A stretch of DNA of 11,409 nt from Anaerolineales bacterium UBA3082 (GTDB lineage Bacteria; Chloroflexota; Anaerolineae; UBA7937). The DNA lies in NCBI GenBank assembly GCA_002366595.1, contig DFBK01000069.1:6567-17975 (forward strand), given 5' to 3'. The notes below the pieces were generated by a model. That model saw only the letters and a program-made list of their open reading frames with translations. It was not told the DNA's origin and ran no database searches. Shown one piece after another: positions 1-7,085 of this stretch. Position 1 is the first letter of the stretch; every line of letters begins with the position of its first letter. A program made the position numbers and the translations under genes.

Positions 1-1893
1 GCGGTGCATTTCGCCGTGGAGAACGGCCGGCACGTGGTCGTCTCCACCAATACCATCAACCTCCAGGATCAACTCTTCAAGAAAGACATCCCCGACCTAC
101 AAGAGATCCTACCTCTGGAGTTTCGGGCCGCTCTCCTCAAGGGGCGGAGTAACTACCTCTGTCTGCGAAAATTCTCTTACTTGAAGCGTCAAGGGGGGCT
201 AACCGTCCCAGAGATCGGCGTCCTGGCCAAGATCCTGGTCTGGCTTCCCACGACGATGACCGGCGATAGGGTGGAATTGAACCTCTTGGAGGGGGAGGAG
301 CAGGTCTGGGCTAGGCTCTCTGCCCAGGAGCCCTGCGAGCCAGAGAAATGCCCGTTCCTGAGAGAATGTTACTTCTACCGCGCCCGTCGCAGGACGGAGG
401 GGGCTCATATCATCGTGGTGAACCACGCCCTTCTCCTCTCAGATATGATGATTGAGAACCGAGCCCTCCCCGAATATCGGCATCTCATCATCGATGAGGC
501 CCATCATTTAGAGGATCGAGCCACCGAGCAACTGAGCGCGGAGGTCGATCAGCGCTGGATCTACGCTCTCTTAGAGAGGATCAATTCTCGAAGGAAGGCC
601 TACGGGTTGCTCAACCGCCTATCCGCCTCTCTGAAGGGGAGGGGTGTACCCCCCACCCTAGGGCGCGAGGTGGAAGGCTACATGGAAGTGGTGCGACAAC
701 AAGTGATCAATACCAGGGAGGCTTTACGCACCTTCCTAGAGGCCCTCTCCCTCTTCCTGGCGCAGCATCACCGGGGCAACGAGCGGTACGATGAACGGAT
801 ACGCCTTACCCCCGCCCTCCGAGCCCAGCCCGACTGGGTTCAGGTGGAGATGGCCTGGGAACCTCTATCTCAGGGCTTGGCCAGGCTGGCCGAGGGCTTA
901 AAAGTGGTCCACCGAGGCCTCTTGGGCCTGGGAGAAGAGTACGACGACCTCCTCCTCGAACTTAGGGGGAGGGAAGGCGAACTCCATACCCTCCGCCAGG
1001 AGATGGAGGCCGTCATAGCCCAACCCCAGCCAGGACGGATCTATTGGGCCACCATCGCCGCAGGGGAAGGACACATATCCCTCCACGATGCCCCCCTTCA
1101 CGTGGGCGATATCCTGAGGGAGAACCTCTTCGCCCCCCTGGAAACCCTGCTCCTCACCTCCGCGACCCTTCGGACAGGAGGAGAGTTCGGCTATATTCGG
1201 GAGCGCTTAGGGCTTGAAGATGCCGAAGAAGTGACCCTGGGCTCCCCCTTCGATTATGAAACCTCCACCCTCATATTCATACCCACCGATATCCCAGAGC
1301 CCAACACGCCCGGCTACGTTAAGGCCGCGAATGAGGCCCTCTTTCATCTCTGCCTGGCTGTGGGGGGCAAGACATTGGCCCTTTTCACCTCCAAAGCCCA
1401 TCTCTTGGAAGCCCATAAAGCCTTGGCTCGGCCATTGGAAGAGAGAGGGATCCAAGTCTATGGCCAAGGGATCGATGGTTCCCGACATCGTATCTTGGAG
1501 AACTTCCGGCGTCAGCCCCAAAGCGTCCTTCTGGGGACGCGGAGTTTTTGGGAGGGGATAGATGTGATGGGCGAGGCTTTGAGTTGTCTAGTCATCGCTC
1601 GGCTTCCCTTCCCCGTTCCCGACGACCCCATCATCGCCGCCCGGAGCGAGGCCTACGAGGACCCCTTCGGCCAGTACGCCGTCCCCCAGACGGTGCTCCG
1701 CTTTCGGCAGGGGTTTGGCCGCCTTATCCGCTCCAAGACCGACCGGGGGGTAGTGGTAGTGCTGGACAAAAGGGTCCTCACCAAATATTATGGAAGTGTC
1801 TTCATCGATTCCCTGCCCCAATGCACCATTAAGCAAGGCTCAGTAGAAGAGTTGCCCCAAGTGGCGGCGACGTGGATTGAGAGGCTCTTGTAA
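1..1893 (+). CDS. dinG: DinG/XPD-family iron-sulfur ATP-dependent DNA helicase, 5' partial
   Basis: The reading frame is open from the first base, so the N-terminus, including the Walker A loop, lies outside the window. Counting from the Met codon at base 4, Cys53, Cys111, Cys116 and Cys122 have the spacing of the XPD/DinG 4Fe-4S domain. The Walker B/DEAH box (IIDEAHHLED) is at 162-171, and motif III (LTSATL) is near 384. Motif V (GTRSFWEGIDV) begins near 510 and motif VI (QGFGRLIRS) is at 569-577. Enzymes of this family are superfamily 2, 5'-to-3' helicases that unwind forked DNA, D-loops and R-loops in repair. Some homologues carry an N-terminal 3' exonuclease domain; whether this one does cannot be seen. 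The HNH-like gene begins 15 bases after the stop, suggesting co-transcription. The family call is firm; the exact symbol is less so, because YoaA-type paralogues look alike. Confidence 0.93.
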   Translation, partial: AVHFAVENGRHVVVSTNTINLQDQLFKKDIPDLQEILPLEFRAALLKGRSNYLCLRKFSYLKRQGGLTVPEIGVLAKILVWLPTTMTGDRVELNLLEGEEQVWARLSAQEPCEPEKCPFLRECYFYRARRRTEGAHIIVVNHALLLSDMMIENRALPEYRHLIIDEAHHLEDRATEQLSAEVDQRWIYALLERINSRRKAYGLLNRLSASLKGRGVPPTLGREVEGYMEVVRQQVINTREALRTFLEALSLFLAQHHRGNERYDERIRLTPALRAQPDWVQVEMAWEPLSQGLARLAEGLKVVHRGLLGLGEEYDDLLLELRGREGELHTLRQEMEAVIAQPQPGRIYWATIAAGEGHISLHDAPLHVGDILRENLFAPLETLLLTSATLRTGGEFGYIRERLGLEDAEEVTLGSPFDYETSTLIFIPTDIPEPNTPGYVKAANEALFHLCLAVGGKTLALFTSKAHLLEAHKALARPLEERGIQVYGQGIDGSRHRILENFRRQPQSVLLGTRSFWEGIDVMGEALSCLVIARLPFPVPDDPIIAARSEAYEDPFGQYAVPQTVLRFRQGFGRLIRSKTDRGVVVVLDKRVLTKYYGSVFIDSLPQCTIKQGSVEELPQVAATWIERLL

Positions 1894-1908
1894 TTGGCAG
1901 GGAGAACC

Positions 1909-2250
1909 ATGTCCGTCAAGTGGGAATGCTTGGATTGCGGATACGTATGGGATGGGACACCAAACGAAGAGCGAATACGCAGAGCATTTTGTCCGCGTTG
2001 TAAGTCCCACTATGTCTATCCAGGGTGGGGAACAAAGAGATGGACCCAGGTCTCCGCCATCGTGAAGAACATGCGGGGAAACCGATGCGAGCATTGCGGG
2101 GCCACAGACACAACCCTTAACACTCATCACAGGGTTCCCGTGAGTGAAGGAGGAGGTAGTCAGGCTGCAACCCTAGTAGTTCTTTGCCACGGTTGTGATT
2201 ATAAACAACATAACCCTCTGGCATGGTTTATGGGCATTGTAGTTCCATAG
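1909..2250 (+). CDS. Zinc-ribbon plus HNH-like nuclease-fold protein
   Basis: A 113-residue protein. The ATG at 1909 is chosen because AGGGAG lies four bases upstream; an in-frame TTG at 1894 directly follows the dinG stop and is less likely. The N-terminal half holds a zinc ribbon (Cys7-x2-Cys10 and Cys28-x2-Cys31). The C-terminal half follows the HNH layout: Cys60-x2-Cys63, the His73-His74 pair, a GGG turn at 81-83, Cys93-x2-Cys96 and His101. HNH proteins normally cut DNA using one metal ion. Here the usual Asn before LVxLC is Thr88, and the usual His after the second CxxC is Asp97, so activity is uncertain. Context beside a DNA helicase hints at DNA metabolism, but this is inference. It could be an active variant nuclease or a DNA-binding relic. 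Confidence 0.8.
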   Translation: MSVKWECLDCGYVWDGTPNEERIRRAFCPRCKSHYVYPGWGTKRWTQVSAIVKNMRGNRCEHCGATDTTLNTHHRVPVSEGGGSQAATLVVLCHGCDYKQHNPLAWFMGIVVP

Positions 2251-2262
2251 AAGCATGTCTAT

Positions 2263-2355
2263 GTGGCTACCCAGATTGTTACGGCTTTACTTTTGGCAGT
2301 TGCACTTGGTATCTGCATCGTATTCACTAAGATAGAAGCCCAGCCTATGCGGTAG
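2263..2355 (+). CDS. Possible tiny single-helix membrane peptide
   Basis: A GTG codon opens a 30-codon frame in the gap between the HNH-like gene and efp. Residues 4-20 or so form one strongly hydrophobic helix (IVTALLLAVALGICIVF), followed by a short charged and polar tail ending in QPMR. The frame is the same as that of the HNH-like gene, so readthrough of that TAG would append four residues and then this helix. No good ribosome binding site is visible before the GTG. Alternatives are chance, the decayed end of a longer gene, or a C-terminal anchor split off by a stop mutation. I do not recognise a family. Confidence 0.25.
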   Translation: MATQIVTALLLAVALGICIVFTKIEAQPMR

Positions 2356-2423
2356 ATAAGGCGAGTTTAGATGTTTGTTACCGTCATGTCTCATATATGT
2401 ATTGCTGTCAGGAGGAGTAGCCT

Positions 2424-2987
2424 ATGATCTCAGCCAGTGATTTGAGAAAGGGTGTCACCTTCGAGTATGAAGGCGACCTCTGTCGCGTCTTGGAGTATCA
2501 GCACTCCTTTATCGGCCGAGGGAGCGCCAACGTGAAGGTGAAGTTGCGCAACCTCAAGACGGGAGCCACTATAGAGCGGGTCTTCGGCGCCGATGAGAGG
2601 TTTGAGGAGGTGCGCCTCGAACTGCGGGAGGTGCAATACCTCTACAGCGATGGCGATCTATACTACTTCATGGACACGGAAACCTATGAGCAGCCGGCGC
2701 TCAGCGCCGAGACCTTGGGAGAGAGGGTCGATTACCTCAAAGAAGGGCTGACACTCCATATTTCCATGCACGAGGGGCGGCCGGTGGAAGTGGAACTCCC
2801 TGTCACCGTGGATCTGGAGGTCACCCAGACCGGGCCCGGAATCAAAGGGGATACCGCTACCGGGGCCACCAAGAAAGCCACTCTAGAGACAGGAGTAGTG
2901 GTACAGGCACCCCTCTTTGTAGAAGAGGGCGATATGGTGCGGGTGGATACCCGCACCGGAGAATATCTAACCCGCGTAAAGGGGTAA
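2424..2987 (+). CDS. efp: Elongation factor P
   Basis: At 187 residues it has normal EF-P length and the three-domain layout: an N-terminal KOW-like domain (about 1-62), then two OB-fold domains (about 63-126 and 128-187). EF-P binds ribosomes stalled on consecutive prolines, between the P and E sites, and promotes peptide bond formation. The family signature is clear near the C-terminus (KKATLETGVVVQAPLFVEEG), with Ala replacing the usual Val. The domain I loop reads IGRGSA, so Arg32 occupies the tip position that is Lys34 in Escherichia coli and Arg32 in rhamnosylated EF-Ps. No modification enzyme gene is visible here. A strong Shine-Dalgarno (AGGAGGAG, 2410-2417) fixes the start. No convincing promoter stands out in the 173 bases upstream. 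The decayed methyltransferase gene starts two bases after the stop. Confidence 0.96.
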   Translation: MISASDLRKGVTFEYEGDLCRVLEYQHSFIGRGSANVKVKLRNLKTGATIERVFGADERFEEVRLELREVQYLYSDGDLYYFMDTETYEQPALSAETLGERVDYLKEGLTLHISMHEGRPVEVELPVTVDLEVTQTGPGIKGDTATGATKKATLETGVVVQAPLFVEEGDMVRVDTRTGEYLTRVKG

Positions 2988-2989
2988 GG

Positions 2990-3224
2990 ATGGACTACTT
3001 CGACCAGGTCGCCCAAGAGTGGGATGACTGCGAGCCAGACATTTCGATGAGACGGTCACGAGAAACGGCCATGAGCAGGCCGGGCTCTCTCCAGAGATGG
3101 TAGTGGCTGATGTGGGCACGGGGACCGGCTTCATGATCCAGGGGCTGGCTCCCTCATGAGAAAGGTCTACGGTTTCGACGAATATCAGTTGTTACCCTGT
3201 TTGCAAAGGCAACCTTGGTTTTAG
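2990..3224 (+). pseudogene. Decayed SAM-dependent methyltransferase, N-terminal remnant
   Basis: The ATG at 2990 follows the efp stop by two bases and opens with MDYFDQVAQEWDD, a typical class I methyltransferase N-terminus. That frame runs off target and stops at 3101-3103. The homology resumes in a second frame, from about 3037, with LSPEMVVADVGTGTGFM, which contains the glycine-rich SAM-binding motif I, and stops at 3157-3159. A third frame continues with LMRKVYGFDE, the expected strand with the acidic residue after motif I, and stops at 3222-3224 next to rmuC. Two frameshifts and loss of the rest of the domain make this a pseudogene. In an intact state it was probably translated coupled to efp. 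Sequencing error could explain the shifts, but not the missing C-terminal part. Confidence 0.75.
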
Positions 3225-3241
3225 CCCTTAAGGCTCTTTTT
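3223..3241 (+). terminator. Weak intrinsic terminator between convergent genes
   Basis: AGCC and GGCT form a four-pair stem around a CTTAA loop, followed by CTTTTTC on the plus strand. It lies where plus-strand transcription of efp and its decayed neighbour would meet rmuC, and it overlaps the rmuC stop codon. The stem is short, so strength is doubtful. Confidence 0.35.
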
Positions 3242-4193
3242 CTGGTTGGTCCACCTTTGGTGGTGGCAACTCGGGAGCGGTGGGCTCGCTGGCGCTGAGC
3301 AGTTTATCCTCGAACCTCCCCAGTTTCTTTTCCGCCTCATCGTATTTCTTTCTGGCTCGCTCTATGTGGCCCCCTAGGGTGTCGTAATCCTCTTTGAACC
3401 GCCCGAAATCGCCTTGCAGGCGAGCCAGGTACCGCATTATCTCTTGGGCCCGCTTTTCGATTTGCAAGCCGCTGAGGCCCAAGGCGATAGCCTGCAGGTA
3501 GGCGTAGAAACTGTTGGGGGAGACGGGGATGACCCGTTTCTCCAATGCGTAGTTGAGGAGGCTCTTCTCCTCGCCTAGGGCCTCGTCTCGGATGATGGTC
3601 TCGTAGTAGACGTTCTCGGCCGGGATGTACATGAGGGCGAAGTTGAAGGTGCCCTCATCGGGGAGGATATATTTGCGGGCGATGTCGTCGATGTGACCCT
3701 TCACCGCGCGAACGAACTCCCGTCGGTGGCGCTTCCGTTCTTCCCCATCTTCCACCACCATCATACGCTGGAAAGACTCCAGCGGGAACTTAGAGTCCAC
3801 CGGCACCATTCCCGCTTTGAGGATGATCACCGCATCGACCCGCTCTCCGCTACGGAAGGTATGCTGGAGTTTGTACTGCTCCGGGCTAAGGATTTGGGAG
3901 AGGAGGTCCCCCAGGAATAGTTCTCCGATGCCGCCGCGCAACTTGGGAGCCCGCAGAAGGTCGCTGAGGCCGGAGATCTCTTTCCCCACCTCCTCCATAT
4001 AGCGGCTAGTGCGGGCCAACTCTCCCAAGTTTTGCTGGATCTGGCCAAAGGATTGGGTGGTGGCCTCCTGGATGCGCCGGTCCGAGTCTAAAAGCCGTTC
4101 GGTCAGACTGTTGATGCGGGAGTTGGTCTGAAGCCATACCACAATCAGAACCAAGACAATTAGGCCCAGAAAACCTAAAATCGCTAGTTCCAT
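3228..4193 (-). CDS. rmuC: RmuC-family DNA recombination protein
   Basis: A 321-residue protein when started at the ATG at 4193, five bases after AGGAGG; a TTG at 4217 would add eight residues with no such site. Residues 3-21 form one membrane helix, about 25-75 a charged helical coiled-coil region, and about 80-270 the RmuC domain with its conserved RGGIGE (86-91) and PVDSKFPLESF (131-141). The tail is rich in proline and acidic residues. RmuC proteins are membrane-anchored and nuclease-like, and reduce DNA inversion at short inverted repeats in Escherichia coli; the biochemical activity is poorly defined. This one is shorter than the Escherichia coli protein (475 residues), as is common in other phyla. 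It is a single-gene unit with its own promoter, convergent with efp. Confidence 0.93.
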   Translation of the reverse strand: MELAILGFLGLIVLVLIVVWLQTNSRINSLTERLLDSDRRIQEATTQSFGQIQQNLGELARTSRYMEEVGKEISGLSDLLRAPKLRGGIGELFLGDLLSQILSPEQYKLQHTFRSGERVDAVIILKAGMVPVDSKFPLESFQRMMVVEDGEERKRHRREFVRAVKGHIDDIARKYILPDEGTFNFALMYIPAENVYYETIIRDEALGEEKSLLNYALEKRVIPVSPNSFYAYLQAIALGLSGLQIEKRAQEIMRYLARLQGDFGRFKEDYDTLGGHIERARKKYDEAEKKLGRFEDKLLSASEPTAPELPPPKVDQPEKEP

Positions 4194-4198
4194 CTCCA

Positions 4199-4204
4199 CC
4201 TCCT
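4199..4204 (-). promoter_or_regulatory. Ribosome binding site deciding the rmuC start
   Basis: AGGAGG on the minus strand sits five bases before the ATG at 4193. It lies inside the eight-codon extension that a TTG start at 4217 would need, so the ATG is preferred. Confidence 0.8.
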
Positions 4205-4229
4205 CTTGGTTCCCCAATTAGGCAATTCC

Positions 4230-4238
4230 ATTATAGCA
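4230..4238 (-). promoter_or_regulatory. Extended -10 promoter of rmuC
   Basis: On the minus strand the sequence is TGCTATAAT, a perfect extended -10 element about 37 bases before the rmuC ATG. No good -35 box is found 16-18 bases upstream; that position falls in the loop of the adjacent hairpin. The 18 bases 4230-4247 match 10605-10622 with one difference, the second copy serving tRNA-Ala. Confidence 0.7.
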
Positions 4239-4240
4239 CA

Positions 4241-4277
4241 AACGAGCGGATGAGAAAGCCTCATCCGCTGGTTCGTT
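4241..4277 (-). terminator. Inverted repeat abutting the rmuC promoter
   Basis: AGCGGATGAG (4245-4254) pairs perfectly with CTCATCCGCT (4260-4269) around a five-base loop. The stem continues, past a short bulge, with AACG paired to CGTT. On the minus strand the right arm runs into CGTTTGTG, a loose T-rich tail, so it could end transcripts coming from the radical SAM gene. It also covers the expected -35 region of the rmuC promoter and could instead be an operator. Confidence 0.55.
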
Positions 4278-4385
4278 GCGTAACTTCTACCTTCCTACGC
4301 TGGGAGCCGGGCCATGGTTAACTCGTTTGGAAGCAGACAGGCGCATGTTCGCCAGCCGATTGTTAGGCGCGGTGCTGTGTTAGGC
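4278..4385 (-). repeat. attC-like recombination site, downstream of the radical SAM gene
   Basis: Read on the minus strand, this 108-base segment starts with GCCTAACACAGCA, matching the attC consensus RYYYAAC, and ends with GTTACGC, one base off the GTTRRRY consensus. A second GCCTAAC copy lies 17 bases inside (4368-4362), and GGCG/CGCC forms a small internal stem. The opening 13 bases are identical to those of the site at 5765-5866. It begins 48 bases after the stop of the radical SAM gene, as a cassette site would. The arms are not clearly complementary beyond the core, so a different repeat family remains possible. Confidence 0.35.
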
Positions 4386-4433
4386 CAAATTGATGCCCCT
4401 CCAACACCAAACCATTCCTGCCATAAATCACTC

Positions 4434-5723
4434 TTACAGAACCACTTTTTCTGGCCAGGGCTCTTGCTTTGAAGTTCCCCAGAGCCTGCTAATGTACTCT
4501 ATTGAGAACAAGTCCTGTAATAGATGCAGCCAATAGGTCCCGTTGTTAGAAAGAACTATCTCATCCCCATCGTCCTTCAAGAATCCAACGAAAGATAATG
4601 GCCTTATAAATTTTCCGTAGACTTTATCAAATTCTTTTCCAAACCTTTTCTTGAAATCGCTTCTTTTGAACCTTGTCTCATAAACCCTCCAGTAAAGCCA
4701 TCCTGCCATTTGCATGCTTTCTGTCAGATCAAGTGATAGGGCAATGGGCATCTTTCCACCTTCGAGGGCCCTGATATACTCTTGAGCATTGAAGGTATTG
4801 AGGTAAAAAACGTCCTTGAGGTAAGATCCTCCGCTTGCGCCAAGACCAATGTAGAGAGGCACTGTCACAGAACAATACTTTGGAACTCCTGGCCTAGTGA
4901 AGGCCCAAACAGAGGTTCTTTCAAAGCCTGAGCCATAAAAGATCCTCTCTAGGATGCCAAGCATCTTTCTTCTCCCGAAGATGCTAGCGCTTTTGCAGTC
5001 CTTTTCTTTAGCGATCTGTGCCCATTTAGTATAAGGAAACTTGAAGAGAGGGTGGGCTGCAATCTGATCGACTCCCATCTCAACCAGGAGATGGCCTGCT
5101 TGCTGTACCTCGCTGTAGGTCTGATTAGGTAATGCGAAAATGATGTCTGCATTGACGCATTTGAAGCCCTTGCCAAGAGCCCCTTCGACTGCTGCCCTTA
5201 CTTGTTCGACAGTATATGGTCTGTGAAGGGCCTTTAAGTGGTGGTCTTGGAGGGCTTCCACTCCAATGCTCAGATGCTCTACACCCATGGAGATGATGGC
5301 CTTGAGATTGTCTATACTCAAATCATTTGGATGGCTTTCCATATGTATGTCGCACTGCATATTAAAGGCTTCAAAGACATGCTCCAAAATCTTATCAAGG
5401 CCACTATAGAGCATTGTTGTGGGTGTTCCGCCACCGATGTAAAAGGAGGTCACAGGCCTATTGCCAATCAGCGCAGAATAGATATCAATCTCTTTTTTAA
5501 CAGCATTTGTGTATCTTTCCGCTACCTCAGGATCATAAATCTCCTTGTTGTAAGGACAGTAAGGGCAGATTTGGCGACAGAAGGGGATATGAAGATACAG
5601 TCCTAATTCGTCTATATCCTGAAACCTGCTCTCGAGCAGGGGGATCTTGCTTTCAAGTGCAGTATGACTCTCTTGGGTCAATAATCTCCTAAGTTGGGTT
5701 CTAAGGAAACCTTCAAGCCACAT
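4434..5723 (-). CDS. HemN/HemW-like radical SAM protein
   Basis: A 429-residue protein from the ATG at 5723, with AGGGGA nine bases upstream; a TTG directly before it is less likely. The motif YLHIPFC49-x3-C53-x2-C56 binds the 4Fe-4S cluster that cleaves S-adenosylmethionine. GGGTPT (97-102), LSIGVEALQ and NADIIFALP follow the coproporphyrinogen-oxidase-like order, and the last 90 residues resemble the HemN C-terminal domain. Members include HemN (heme synthesis), HemW (heme chaperone) and heme-degrading ChuW-type enzymes. Here CPYCPYNK replaces the usual CxYCxF(C) continuation and the HemW-type GR-H motif reads HRPYT, so the substrate is unknown. The gene is visibly more AT-rich than its neighbours and lies between attC-like repeats, which suggests transfer. 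Confidence 0.82.
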   Translation of the reverse strand: MWLEGFLRTQLRRLLTQESHTALESKIPLLESRFQDIDELGLYLHIPFCRQICPYCPYNKEIYDPEVAERYTNAVKKEIDIYSALIGNRPVTSFYIGGGTPTTMLYSGLDKILEHVFEAFNMQCDIHMESHPNDLSIDNLKAIISMGVEHLSIGVEALQDHHLKALHRPYTVEQVRAAVEGALGKGFKCVNADIIFALPNQTYSEVQQAGHLLVEMGVDQIAAHPLFKFPYTKWAQIAKEKDCKSASIFGRRKMLGILERIFYGSGFERTSVWAFTRPGVPKYCSVTVPLYIGLGASGGSYLKDVFYLNTFNAQEYIRALEGGKMPIALSLDLTESMQMAGWLYWRVYETRFKRSDFKKRFGKEFDKVYGKFIRPLSFVGFLKDDGDEIVLSNNGTYWLHLLQDLFSIEYISRLWGTSKQEPWPEKVVL

Positions 5724-5764
5724 CAAATAAATCCCCTGATCCTACTTTACTTGAAGCAAATTGC

Positions 5765-5866
5765 GCCTAACAGCCTGGTGCCATCCTCACTGAGGTAACG
5801 GCGGAGGTTCACGGATAGGCGAATGTCCCGAAGGGCAAAGCCCGCAGCGTATATGCTGTGTTAGGC
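5765..5866 (-). repeat. attC-like recombination site, upstream of the radical SAM gene
   Basis: Read on the minus strand this 102-base segment starts GCCTAAC and ends GTTAGGC, matching RYYYAAC and GTTRRRY exactly. Its first 13 bases (GCCTAACACAGCA) recur at 4385-4373. Between the ends are small stems: CAGC/GCTG, GGGC/GCCC and CCTC/GAGG. It starts 68 bases after the stop of the membrane-Lcl gene and ends 41 bases before the radical SAM start codon, the spacing expected of a gene cassette array. Pairing of the inner arms is poor for a classical attC, so this is a candidate only. Confidence 0.4.
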
Positions 5867-5934
5867 GATGCGGTGCCGCCATCTCAACGTCGTCTCCAAT
5901 TGCTATCGCAGTTCGTCCATGCGTAGCCCCACCC

Positions 5935-7044
5935 TCATGGTTCACGCACGCAGCGGTAGCCGTGGCGGGGGTTTCCCCAGTTCTTCGGCTGGTGACCGAT
6001 CACTCCGCCGTATCGACCCCCACCGGTGTAGGGGACGTACCAGGCTTCTTCCTCGTCGTATTCGTCGGCCGACCAGTAGTAGATAGGCGACTCATCCGGA
6101 GCCCACAATGGGGTGTCCTTGTTGGGCTGCCTGCTGCAGTCGGCATTCCTAGACTCGCCGTCCCAGGTGCACCCGGCGTTCTCACCATGCCACACGAGCG
6201 AGCGGACGATCTCGTCGGTGGTGGGCATGCGCCAGATACCCTGCGGCTCGGTCATCAAGGTCATGCCATCCTTGCTCAGGTACCGGCAGAGACCGGTGGT
6301 CTCCATATCTTTCGCCGTAGCGTCCCTGTCTTCGTACCCCGGCTTGTCTCCAAAGCCAACCGGGGGCACACCGTAAAGAGCGATGTCGTTCCACGAGAGG
6401 TTCGCTCCGGGGAGTAGCCTGCCCGCTACCCGGCTCGGGCCTATCCCCTCAGACCAACCGGGCCCGGCCGGCGCCCACGCTAGCGTTACGCCGTGGCCTT
6501 CAATCAGCCGCGCGCCCCGGTCGCCGTCGTCAACCCGGTTCAGCAGCAAGGGCGCAAAGAGAGCCGTTACTGAGATAAACACTAGTAGTGGAGGTGTTAG
6601 GGCCACGATGTAACGCCGGTTGCGCCGAAGCCAACTTTCAGGAGGCGCCCACCCTTGGGCGCGTCGCTGTCGTCGGTAGCGACCCTCGAGAAGAAACAGC
6701 ACACCGGTGGCGACCAACAGGCCGCTAATAGGGAACCAGCCCAACATCCAACTTAAGGTCAGACCGCCAAGACACGCCTGTAGCCACCAGCGCCATGCGG
6801 TAAAGGCACCGCCAATCAGAATGATCAGCCAGCCCCCAAGGCGGGGCCAAGTGAGTGCCATCAGTGTAAAAGCCAGACACACCGCAGCGGGCACCAGGTA
6901 GGGTAACCGGTTGTACCACGCCCCCCACCAACCCTCGTAATACATCTCCCCCACGCCCCAGAATGTCCAGAAGGCAGTCGTCAGAATTATCAATCCCGTG
7001 GCAATGTACCCGGGGAGCCGGCGCTTGAATTCCGTACGAGTCAT
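5935..7044 (-). CDS. Membrane protein with C-terminal Lcl/DUF1566-like domain
   Basis: A 369-residue protein; AGGAGGTG five bases before the ATG fixes the start. Five hydrophobic segments are seen near 12-31, 47-65, 70-88, 91-118 and 146-168, with a basic loop (RYRRQRR) at 122-128. From about 170 onward the protein is soluble and probably outside the membrane. That part has WRMPTTDE (271-278), YYWSADEY (322-329), AWYVPY and a final GYRCVRE, the pattern of the Legionella Lcl C-terminal/DUF1566 domain, a C-type-lectin-like surface fold. Formylglycine-generating enzymes end similarly, but their GNVWEW-type motif is absent. The first 120 residues are clearly related to the whole of the preceding 128-residue protein (shared FWxxWGVGxxYxEG), 41 bases upstream, so the two form an operon and a duplication. 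A role in adhesion or envelope sensing is possible but unproven. Confidence 0.75.
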   Translation of the reverse strand: MTRTEFKRRLPGYIATGLIILTTAFWTFWGVGEMYYEGWWGAWYNRLPYLVPAAVCLAFTLMALTWPRLGGWLIILIGGAFTAWRWWLQACLGGLTLSWMLGWFPISGLLVATGVLFLLEGRYRRQRRAQGWAPPESWLRRNRRYIVALTPPLLVFISVTALFAPLLLNRVDDGDRGARLIEGHGVTLAWAPAGPGWSEGIGPSRVAGRLLPGANLSWNDIALYGVPPVGFGDKPGYEDRDATAKDMETTGLCRYLSKDGMTLMTEPQGIWRMPTTDEIVRSLVWHGENAGCTWDGESRNADCSRQPNKDTPLWAPDESPIYYWSADEYDEEEAWYVPYTGGGRYGGVIGHQPKNWGNPRHGYRCVREP

Positions 7045-7085
7045 GATTCACCTCCTATGCAGAGGGCTATCGACCGATGCACGAT

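Noticed and set aside
1207..1521. Minus-strand open frame of 104 codons inside the helicase gene
   Set aside because: It lies wholly opposite the conserved helicase motifs, has no ribosome binding site and no recognisable domain; it is a shadow of GC-rich codon use.
5238..5606. Plus-strand open frame of 122 codons opposite the radical SAM gene
   Set aside because: It overlaps the cluster-binding and GGGTPT region of a clear gene on the other strand, and its translation has no family character.
4434..5723. Firm assignment as hemN or hemW
   Set aside because: Key residues after the cluster motif and in the GR-H motif differ, and no heme gene lies nearby.
5935..6600. Formylglycine-generating enzyme identity for the C-terminal domain
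   Set aside because: The closing GYRCVR is shared, but the internal GNVWEW-type motif and active-site cysteines are not found; the WRMPT...YYWSADEY pattern fits the Lcl/DUF1566 domain better.
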